A program made the translations under genes and the position numbers. From positions 1 through 12,063 of the forward strand of contig JAUUZB010000031.1 of the NCBI GenBank assembly GCA_030590185.1: 12,063 nt of DNA. The letters run 5' to 3'. The first letter of the stretch is position 1; the number at the start of each line of letters is the position of its first letter. The notes under the pieces were generated by a model. It ran no database searches, had not been told where the DNA came from, and was given only the letters and a program-made list of their open reading frames with translations. This DNA comes from Deltaproteobacteria bacterium. Lineage in GTDB: Bacteria > Myxococcota > XYA12-FULL-58-9 > JAUUZB01. Below are positions 6,408 through 12,063 of the stretch, piece after piece.

Positions 6408-7418
6408 ATGGATCCGATCCCCGACAATGTGCTCCGCCCCACCGACGAGCAGTGGCAAGAGGCCTGGGGCAAGATGGAAGTACCGCCGGGCAACGGTGGC
6501 ACATCCCTAGAGATCGGCCAGCTCATGGGCACAGGCGGGATCGGCGCCTGCATCCGTGTCCTGCCCCCCGGCAACACCGGCGTACCATTGCACTACCACT
6601 ACTTCGAAGAAGAGCTGTTCTTCGTGCTCGACGGTGAGCTCACCGTCCGTGAGCTAGCCCCTGATGCCCAGCGCTACACCGAATATACCCTACACACAGG
6701 CGAGCTGGTCGCCTACCCGCCAGGTACCTGCATCGCGCACCAGTCGATCAACCGGGGCACCAAAGAGGCGCGCTACTTGGGCCTTTCCAACGGTTGGGTG
6801 ACGGATGAAGTCGGTGTCTACCCGGACAGTGGAAAGACCTTGGTTCGAGGAATAGACGCCCTGGGGGTCTTCGCCGAGGCGAATGCGGCACCAGCCCACA
6901 TCGCGGCAGCACGTGCCGCCGCCGAGGCGCGAGGCGTTGACGTGCTGGCCCTCGACGCCAGGCCGGCCTGGGTCCAAGGCCCGACAACACTGACCGAGCG
7001 TCACCTCGGCGGCGGCGTTCACGGGACACCTTTGGCGCGCAGCGCTGGCGCAACAAAAGTGTTCGTCAATCGCGACCGTTTGACGCCCGGAGCGAAGTCG
7101 AGCCCCCTGCACTGGCACACGGCAGACGAAGAGCTCCTCCTCGTCCTGCAGGGGTCGCCGACTCTTCGACAACTCGAGAACGGCGAGGAGCAGCGGCTGG
7201 CGCTTCAACCGGGCGATGTCGTGTGCTGGAAACCCAAGGACGAAATCGCGCACCAGCTGATCGACGAAGGGGAAGCGGACGCTGTCGTCCTCGTCATCGG
7301 CACCGACTGCCCCGAGGATGTCACGGTCTTCCCAGAACAGGAGCGGGTGTTCGTGCGAGCCTTGGGTCGGAGCGGCGAAATGCAGAAGACCGGGTACTGG
7401 GCCGGCGAGGGGGCATGA
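6408..7418 (+). CDS. Two-domain cupin (bicupin) protein
   Basis: ATG 6408 has GGAG (6398-6401) six bases before it. The 336-residue product carries two cupin barrels. The first, ~45-127, has PLHYHYFEEELFFVLDG with likely metal ligands H62, H64, E69 and H111 and the GELVAYPPG turn. The second, ~218-299, has PLHWHTADEELLLVLQG with H235, H237, E242 and H282 and the PGDVVCWKP turn. Both metal sites look complete. The halves appear to be an internal duplication: each ends in a matching strand (DEVGVYPDSGKTLVR near 133-147; EDVTVFPEQERVFVR near 303-317), joined by an Ala-rich helix (~158-175). There is no signal peptide, so it is cytosolic. Bicupins include oxalate decarboxylases, gentisate-type dioxygenases and sugar-binding proteins; the YPDSGK-type ending resembles uncharacterised single cupins, so I assign no substrate. 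It stands alone between intergenic gaps, and base composition looks slightly less GC-rich than its neighbours. Confidence 0.88.
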   Translation: MDPIPDNVLRPTDEQWQEAWGKMEVPPGNGGTSLEIGQLMGTGGIGACIRVLPPGNTGVPLHYHYFEEELFFVLDGELTVRELAPDAQRYTEYTLHTGELVAYPPGTCIAHQSINRGTKEARYLGLSNGWVTDEVGVYPDSGKTLVRGIDALGVFAEANAAPAHIAAARAAAEARGVDVLALDARPAWVQGPTTLTERHLGGGVHGTPLARSAGATKVFVNRDRLTPGAKSSPLHWHTADEELLLVLQGSPTLRQLENGEEQRLALQPGDVVCWKPKDEIAHQLIDEGEADAVVLVIGTDCPEDVTVFPEQERVFVRALGRSGEMQKTGYWAGEGA

Positions 7419-7467
7419 CCCACTACGCTGCGGTCCGCGGTCGACCATCACCGTGCCCAAAATACAT

Positions 7468-8421
7468 CTAGCGCAGCGGCAACCCCGCGAGCGCCACGTC
7501 AGGCTCGAGCGCAAAACGGTCGGCGGTTTGACGCAACAGGCGGTCGATGGTCTCCGGCGTGGAGCCCTCGGCATCGTCACCGACCAACACCACGGCGCGG
7601 CGCAGCGGATGGTCCATGATCAGGTCGACGAGAGCGGTCCGGCGCTCGGTGCTCGATGGGTATTGGCCATGGACCGGATCCGCCACGCGGAAGATCGCCT
7701 CGTTGGCGGAGGGCGCCCACTGCGCCTGGGTGGCAAAGTCCGGCATGGCGGGCGCCGTGGAGAACACGTGAACCGCGCCGGAGGCGGCGAGCACCCGGGC
7801 GTAGTCGAGGGTGAGGTATTCGGCCTCGCGCACCTCGATGGCACAACGGGCCGGATTCGGCACCGCGGCCAGAAACCGCGCCAGACGCTCGGCAAAGGCG
7901 GCGGGTGGGATACCGGCGGAGCGCAGCTCGGGCGGGAAGACCAGCAGTACCCAATGGAGCCGCTCCGCGAGGCAGTCGAAGGCCGGCCGCCAGACCTCGG
8001 AGACAAAGGCGTCGGCCTGGAGAAAGCCCGGGTTGACCTTGACCCTGCCACGCGTGGAGCCGGCGGCCCGGGTGAGCCGGGGCGCGGTGATCATCGCGTG
8101 GCTCTCCACCACGACCCCAAAACTAGCCGGCAGCTGCCCGGCGTAGCGTCGCAGGGCCCGCGCCGATAGCGGCTCCGCGCCGGCCGGGATGCAGAGACTC
8201 GAGAACCGCGGCCCGGCGGCATATTCCGGCAGCCCGGTCTGCTCGAGGCGCTCGGCGGTGCGGGGGCCGGCCCAGACCGCCGTGCCCCACTGGGGATGAG
8301 ACCAGCCCAAGGCACCGAAACGGATATCGGGCGGGATGCGCCCGCGGAGACCCTCGACATCGACCTTGCCGTTGGGCTGCCCGCCGCCAGCGAACAAATC
8401 GAGCTGTTTGGTGCCGATCAC
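7468..8421 (-). CDS. DUF72 (YecE-like) TIM-barrel protein
   Basis: The 317-residue product has the DUF72 opening IRFGALGWSHPQW (33-45), a central block with a pro-rich strand VLLVFPPELR (158-167), and CAIEVREAEYL (193-203), where the family has its V-E-x-R motif. It ends with a strand plus DDAEGSTPE (282-290), the usual position of a conserved N/D-D-A-x-G-x-A motif. DUF72 proteins are cytosolic TIM barrels of unknown biochemical role. Here the second family motif, normally V-E-x-N-x-T-F-Y, is replaced by FSSLCIPA (73-80), so this is a divergent member. The start is GTG at 8421. AGGAG lies 12 bases upstream, which is long, so a start further in (before residue ~30) is possible. An ATG nearer the AGGAG is out of frame and stops at once. 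The gene converges on the cupin gene and lies 171 bases downstream of ppiD. Confidence 0.82.
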   Translation of the reverse strand: MIGTKQLDLFAGGGQPNGKVDVEGLRGRIPPDIRFGALGWSHPQWGTAVWAGPRTAERLEQTGLPEYAAGPRFSSLCIPAGAEPLSARALRRYAGQLPASFGVVVESHAMITAPRLTRAAGSTRGRVKVNPGFLQADAFVSEVWRPAFDCLAERLHWVLLVFPPELRSAGIPPAAFAERLARFLAAVPNPARCAIEVREAEYLTLDYARVLAASGAVHVFSTAPAMPDFATQAQWAPSANEAIFRVADPVHGQYPSSTERRTALVDLIMDHPLRRAVVLVGDDAEGSTPETIDRLLRQTADRFALEPDVALAGLPLR

Positions 8422-8449
8422 CCCATCATCATACTCCTGGGATCCGACG

Positions 8450-8466
8450 ATCCGGACGTGCCGGAT
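8450..8466. promoter_or_regulatory. Inverted repeat upstream of the DUF72 gene
   Basis: ATCCGG-ACGTG-CCGGAT has perfect 6-bp arms, 28 bases before the GTG of the DUF72 gene. It could be an operator or a leader hairpin. No promoter boxes of good quality are visible around it. Confidence 0.35.
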
Positions 8467-8562
8467 GCCCTGTCTGGGGTTAGACGCTCCCCACTCGACC
8501 CCGCTTCAGCTCAAAGCACGGAGATCAGGGCCGTTTTGCACCTGGGGAGACGAATTTTCGCG

Positions 8563-8588
8563 AAAAAGATCGTCGCGGGGCCGCGACG
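8563..8588 (-). terminator. Intrinsic terminator of the ppiD-like gene
   Basis: Read on the minus strand, CGTCGCGG and CCGCGACG form a very GC-rich stem (7 bp with a 4-base loop in practice; 8 bp as DNA symmetry), followed after two or three bases by five consecutive T residues. It begins 5 bases after the ppiD stop codon. This is the best terminator in the window and separates ppiD from the DUF72 gene. The T-run continues into a 12-base palindrome, TTTTCGCGAAAA (8555-8566), which could support a second fold. Confidence 0.75.
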
Positions 8589-8592
8589 GGCC

Positions 8593-10185
8593 TCAGCTGG
8601 CGCCTTGCTCAGCCCCGCCAGCGGGCGGGAACAGCTCCGGATTGAGCACGATATCGGCGTTCTTGCGCAGGTGTTTGACCCAGGACTTGAACACGTCGTT
8701 GCGCTTGCTCGCTAGGGCCTGGTCGCGCAGCGTTTCCTTTTGGTCCTCGAAATCCTTGAGGTCTGGGATCTCGCGCTCCCCGAGCCGCACCACGAAGTAA
8801 TGGCGCCCTACCTTATAGACTTCGTTGATCAGCGGCTTCTCGGCGGTGGCCGCGAAGACCGCCGCGTGCAACGCCTCATCGTCACCGATGCCGGGCAGCC
8901 CCTTCTGAGAAGCAAGAATCCACGGCGTGTCGCTACGCACCGGCAGCGGATCACTGAGCGTGCTCCCGCTCTGGGTGGCCGCCTCGCGCTTTTCGCGTTC
9001 CTCGTCACGGGTCCAGGTGATCGCTTCGATCGCCTCGCCAGCAACGAGGCGGGCGAGCAGCTCGTCGGCCTGGGTGCGCGCCGCGACGTCCCGGCCCCGC
9101 TCGACCAACAGGTTCTTGGCGACCTCCCGCTGCACTTCGTCGAAGGGCCGGCGGGCCGGTGGTTGAATCTTGGTGACCTTCAAGAGGTGCAGGCCGTCCG
9201 GCGAGCGCACCGGCTCTTCTGTGACGTCGTCGGTCTTCATCACAAAGAGCTGGTTGATCAACGAGGCGGGGAGATCCTCGCGGCCAACGAGCCCGAGCCC
9301 GCCTCCCTGGGCCTTGGTGGCCTCGTCCTCGGAGGCGGTCTTGGCGAGGGCCGCAAAATCGGCGCCGCCATCGAGCTGGGTCTTGATTTCGAGGAGCTGG
9401 CCACGTGCCTTGGCCACGTCGGCGTCGCTGGCCTCCGGCGATAGCTTCTTGAGGATGTGGCTCGCCTCCACCTGCTTGGGGGTGCGGTAGCGGAAGAGAT
9501 CCTTGTCGTAGGCCTCCTTGGCCGCCTCTGACTCCTTGGCCAACAACGCGTCGATCTCGGCGTCGGTCGGCGTCGCGCTCACCACCTTGAGGGGATCGAA
9601 GCGTACGAAGGTCGCCATGGCGCGGTCGTGCTCGCGGGTGAACGTGTCCTTGAGCTCGTCGTCGCTGATCGAGACGTTGTCCCGGACCACGCGTCGCAGG
9701 GTCGTGGCCACGATTTGACCGCGCATGCGCTTCTCGAATTTGACCACCGTGGTGCCCTGAGAGCGCACTACCCAGGCTTCGTAATCGAAGTAGTCGACCT
9801 GGTCGACGCCATAACGCAGCTTGAGGAACTCGAGCAGCTCCTTGTCGGAGACGGTCAGCCCGAGGCGGTCGGCCTCGTGGGTCAACAACCGGCTCTCGAT
9901 CAACTGATCGATCACCTGTTGACGCATCTCCTTCTGCAACTTGTCGTTGTCGAGACCACCACCAAAGGCGCGCAGGCGACGCATGTAGTTGAGCTGGTTC
10001 TGGTAGATGGTCCCGAACTCTTGGGGACGGATGATGTCGCCATCGACGATCGCGGCATAGTCGACCGCCGTCTTGCCGCAGCTCCCCGAACCCGGGCCAA
10101 AACTGACCGCAAAGACGAAGACCAACATCCCGAACATGATGTAGATGAGAAACGACTGGGACGATTCGCGCATTACCTTGAGCAT
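8593..10185 (-). CDS. ppiD: PpiD-like periplasmic chaperone / parvulin peptidyl-prolyl isomerase
   Basis: I take ATG 10185 as the start (530 residues), because MLKVMRESSQSF followed by one membrane helix (~residues 12-30) matches the PpiD N-terminus; AGGG lies five bases before it. The open frame runs back to a TTG at 10221 (12 more residues). The protein has a short cytosolic tail, one anchor helix, a SurA_N-type chaperone domain (~42-190, with VIDQLIESRLLTHEADRLGL) and a parvulin (PPIC) domain (~238-342, with VEASHILKK, FAALAKTASED, GGGLGLVGRE and DGLHLLKV). A second parvulin-like C-terminal region (~425-500) contains YFVVRLGEREIPDLKDF. PpiD-type proteins sit at the Sec translocon exit and help fold newly exported envelope proteins. 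Whether the isomerase is active cannot be judged here. A strong terminator follows; the gene upstream is divergent. Confidence 0.92.
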   Translation of the reverse strand: MLKVMRESSQSFLIYIMFGMLVFVFAVSFGPGSGSCGKTAVDYAAIVDGDIIRPQEFGTIYQNQLNYMRRLRAFGGGLDNDKLQKEMRQQVIDQLIESRLLTHEADRLGLTVSDKELLEFLKLRYGVDQVDYFDYEAWVVRSQGTTVVKFEKRMRGQIVATTLRRVVRDNVSISDDELKDTFTREHDRAMATFVRFDPLKVVSATPTDAEIDALLAKESEAAKEAYDKDLFRYRTPKQVEASHILKKLSPEASDADVAKARGQLLEIKTQLDGGADFAALAKTASEDEATKAQGGGLGLVGREDLPASLINQLFVMKTDDVTEEPVRSPDGLHLLKVTKIQPPARRPFDEVQREVAKNLLVERGRDVAARTQADELLARLVAGEAIEAITWTRDEEREKREAATQSGSTLSDPLPVRSDTPWILASQKGLPGIGDDEALHAAVFAATAEKPLINEVYKVGRHYFVVRLGEREIPDLKDFEDQKETLRDQALASKRNDVFKSWVKHLRKNADIVLNPELFPPAGGAEQGAS

Positions 10186-10263
10186 GCGGGCCCTATATCC
10201 GAGCAGGTTTGGCCGGAGCAACGTCTCGGCGCCCAGATAAAAAAAGATCCTGTTCCCCCTTTT

Positions 10264-10269
10264 ATTGTA
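10264..10269 (-). promoter_or_regulatory. Possible -10 box in the ppiD / ABC-exporter divergent region
   Basis: On the minus strand this reads TACAAT, one mismatch from the TATAAT consensus, about 80 bases upstream of the ppiD-like start. It lies in the only clearly AT-rich patch of the 177-base divergent gap (about 10238-10290, with runs of A and T). No good -35 box sits 16-18 bases before it. On the plus strand, TAATAG (10283-10288) is a comparably weak candidate for the exporter operon. Confidence 0.3.
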
Positions 10270-10362
10270 GGGCGCTTTTTCGTAATAGGGGCCGCTGGAA
10301 ACACAGGTATGACACGGAAGTCATGCCTCGCTGGGGCCCAACCGCGGTCCTGCGACGAAACC

Positions 10363-11319
10363 ATGATCCTCGCCCAAAAAATCAGCAAGTACTACGGCGC
10401 GCTCCCGGCGATCTCCGACCTCAGCTTCACAGCCGAGCCCGGGGAGGTCGTGGGCCTACTCGGCCTCAACGGGGCCGGCAAAACCACCACCCTGCGCATC
10501 CTCTCGGGCCTCTTGGTGCCCACCGCGGGCCGCATCGAGATCGACGGGGTCGACATGGCCCTAGAGCCGGAGGAGGCGCGGGCGAGAATCGGTTTCTTGC
10601 CGGAGACGCCCCCGCTCTATCCGGAGATGACGGTCGCCGGCTTCCTGCGCTTCGTGGCTCGGATCAACGGCGTCACCACCAACGTCGATGCCGCAGTGCA
10701 CAAGGCTGCGGAGGCCACCGACATCCTAGCCAAGCTCGACCAGCGCATCGGCACCCTCTCCCACGGCTATCAACGGCGGGTCGGCATTGCCCACGCCATC
10801 GTGCACGACCCAAAGCTGATCCTCCTCGATGAGCCGACCGGCGCCCTCGACCCGGTGCAGATCGTGCACGCGCGCGAGCTGATCCGCTCCCTGCGCGAGA
10901 AACGCACCATCATCGTCTCGAGCCACATCCTGTCTGAGGTCCGACAGATGTGCGACCGCATCATCGTCCTGCACCAAGGCACCAAGGTCGCCGAGGGCAC
11001 GCCGGAGGAGCTGGGCACCAAGGCTCAGAGCGCCACCAAGCTCGCCATCGATCTGCAGGTGCGGGGCAGCGAGGATACCTTAAAGACCGCCCTGGCCAGC
11101 CTCGACGCGGTGACCGGACACCGGATCATCGCCGAGAACGAGGGAGTTGTAGACGCGGTGGTTCAGCTCAGCCGCGACTGCCGCGAGGAGCTCGTCGCCA
11201 CCCTGGTCAACGCCGACCTCGGCCTGCGACGGATCGACCGCGCCGAAAGCGGCCTCGAGGCGGTCTTCATCGAGCTCACCCGTCAACCCACAATCGGGGG
11301 GGACAGCCATCATGCGTAA
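10363..11319 (+). CDS. ABC-2 exporter ATPase subunit (GldA-like)
   Basis: The 318-residue product has the ABC ATPase elements in order: Walker A GLNGAGKTT (34-42), a Q-loop region LPETPPLYPEMTV where Glu81 stands at the usual Gln, signature LSHGY (132-136), Walker B LILLDE (152-157), D-loop ALD and switch His187 in SSH. After ~residue 220 there is a C-terminal domain typical of drug, sodium and gliding exporters (DUF4162-like), with DLQVRG and a final LEAVFIELT. The protein is cytosolic and drives the permease encoded next, which it overlaps by 8 bases. ATG 10363 matches the family start (MILAQKISKYYG). An in-frame ATG at 10309 would add 18 unlike residues; neither start has a strong ribosome site. 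The frame is open much further upstream, but only as antisense to ppiD. GldA/NosF-like exporters move diverse substrates; this one's is unknown. Confidence 0.95.
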   Translation: MILAQKISKYYGALPAISDLSFTAEPGEVVGLLGLNGAGKTTTLRILSGLLVPTAGRIEIDGVDMALEPEEARARIGFLPETPPLYPEMTVAGFLRFVARINGVTTNVDAAVHKAAEATDILAKLDQRIGTLSHGYQRRVGIAHAIVHDPKLILLDEPTGALDPVQIVHARELIRSLREKRTIIVSSHILSEVRQMCDRIIVLHQGTKVAEGTPEELGTKAQSATKLAIDLQVRGSEDTLKTALASLDAVTGHRIIAENEGVVDAVVQLSRDCREELVATLVNADLGLRRIDRAESGLEAVFIELTRQPTIGGDSHHA

Positions 11320-12037
11320 CATCTGGTGGATCCTACGCCGCGACCTCGGCGCCCAGCTCGGATCGCCGATCGGCTTCATCATCCTCACCTGTGCCCTGGC
11401 CCTGCACGGCCTGCTCTTCAACACGGTGGTGATCGGCCGGGGCAGCATGCTCTCGGAGGAGGTGCTGCAGCGCTTCTTCTTCTTCGCCGGCGGGGTCAAC
11501 GCCACGGCAGCGATCTTCGTGGCCATGCGCTTGATCGCCGAGGAGCGCCAGCTCGGCACCTTGACGCTCCTCTCAACCTCGACCGTGCGAGATTACCAGC
11601 TGGTGCTCGGTAAGTTCCTCTCCGGGGTCTGCTTCATTTTGATTCTGACCGTGCTGACCCTGCACATGCCGGCGTTGATCCTGATCAACGGCAAGGTCGC
11701 CGTGGCACACCTGTTCGCCGGTTACCTCGGCATGACCCTGTTTGCCTCGGCGGCGCTGGCCCTGTCGTTGGTCTGCTCGACGATCGCACCCAACCAATTG
11801 GTGGCGCTGGTGCTCGGGGTGCTGGTGGTGCTGGTCTTCGTGCTCTTTTGGTTTGTGGCCAAGATCGCGAGCCCACCTTTTGAAGAGTTGATCGCCTACC
11901 TGTCCCTGCACGACAAGCACTTCCGTCCCTTCATGCGCGGCCTGATCAGCATCAAGGATGTCGTCTTTTACGTTTCCTTGATCTACGTCGCGTTTGTGAG
12001 CGCGACGCGAATCCTCGAAGCCCGACGCTGGCAGTGA
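11312..12037 (+). CDS. ABC-2 exporter permease (GldF-like)
   Basis: The 241-residue product has six predicted membrane segments (about 19-40, 57-75, 101-125, 130-155, 160-184 and 213-233). The N-terminal pattern of a short amphipathic helix followed by GSPIGFIILT matches GldF-type ABC-2 permeases, as does the cytosolic loop EERQLGTLTLLSTSTVRDYQ (77-96), the usual E-x-x-x-G-T-L-x-x-L coupling region. The length is as expected for GldF. The ATG overlaps the end of the ATPase gene by 8 bases (ATGCGTAA), with a G-run (11296-11302) as a possible ribosome site, so the two are translationally coupled. It sits in the inner membrane as half of the transport pore. In Bacteroidetes the homologous complex serves gliding motility; in Proteobacteria related exporters serve other, mostly undefined substrates, so gliding is not implied. 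Confidence 0.93.
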   Translation: MRNIWWILRRDLGAQLGSPIGFIILTCALALHGLLFNTVVIGRGSMLSEEVLQRFFFFAGGVNATAAIFVAMRLIAEERQLGTLTLLSTSTVRDYQLVLGKFLSGVCFILILTVLTLHMPALILINGKVAVAHLFAGYLGMTLFASAALALSLVCSTIAPNQLVALVLGVLVVLVFVLFWFVAKIASPPFEELIAYLSLHDKHFRPFMRGLISIKDVVFYVSLIYVAFVSATRILEARRWQ

Positions 12038-12042
12038 GCACC

Positions 12043-12063
12043 ATGACCGCGACGAGCACCAAA
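12043..12063 (+). CDS. Start of a third exporter-operon gene, cut by window end
   Basis: ATG 12043 begins five bases after the permease stop, giving MTATSTK before the window ends. The tight spacing implies the same operon. In GldF-type operons the next gene often encodes a GldG-like membrane-anchored auxiliary protein, but seven residues cannot show this. Confidence 0.55.

Noticed and set aside
7419..7467. Small GC palindromes between the cupin and DUF72 genes
   Set aside because: The arms are only four bases and there is no T-run, so a terminator call is not supported.
6690..7580. Minus-strand frame of 296 codons opposite the cupin gene
   Set aside because: The cupin metal motifs prove the plus-strand frame, and the antisense product has no recognisable pattern.
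10186..10221. TTG start at 10221 for the ppiD-like gene
   Set aside because: The twelve extra residues are unlike PpiD N-termini, and the ATG at 10185 gives the expected short cytosolic tail before the anchor helix.
9628..10362. Upstream extension of the ABC ATPase frame
   Set aside because: It lies mostly antisense to ppiD, has no family similarity, and the ATPase family begins at 10363; only the in-frame ATG at 10309 is a realistic alternative.

Overview
This is a GC-rich chromosomal stretch (roughly two thirds G+C by eye) from a Gram-negative bacterium. The gene content points to a deltaproteobacterial or myxobacterial lineage: a LolA/LolB-fold envelope protein, a bactofilin, a TolB/CsgG-like plus SUMF1 fusion, a PpiD-type periplasmic chaperone, and a GldA/GldF-like ABC exporter. 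This placement is inferred from gene style, not from a marker gene. I see no rRNA, tRNA, CRISPR array, insertion sequence, phage gene or known defence cassette.

Layout. Bases 1-1210 (+) hold the 3' part of a LolA-fold envelope protein and then a bactofilin with a GTG start, 55 bases apart and probably co-transcribed. They converge on a minus-strand pair: radA (1249-2616) and, 20 bases upstream of it, a 714-residue protein (2637-4781) that I do not recognise as a named family. That protein has a long P/T-rich leader, three LysM-like modules and a charged tail. A 195-base divergent intergenic region with three inverted repeats separates it from a secreted TolB-like/SUMF1 protein (4977-6224, +). 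A two-domain cupin follows (6408-7418, +), convergent with a DUF72 protein (7468-8421, -). Upstream of DUF72, also on the minus strand, is a PpiD-like chaperone (8593-10185) followed by a clear intrinsic terminator. The window ends with a plus-strand ABC-2 exporter operon: an ATPase (10363-11319), a permease overlapping it by 8 bases (11312-12037), and the first seven codons of another gene (12043 onward).

How the genes fit together. Much of the window concerns the cell envelope: lipoprotein-fold protein, bactofilin scaffold, possible peptidoglycan-binding modules, periplasmic folding factor and exporter. RadA is a housekeeping recombination factor. The cupin and DUF72 proteins have no clear link to the rest. 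All genes are intact except the two cut by the window edges.

The best candidates for something undescribed are the 714-residue LysM-like protein, sitting in an apparent operon with radA, and the palindrome-rich control region upstream of it. I do not see convincing evidence for a complete new multi-gene system.
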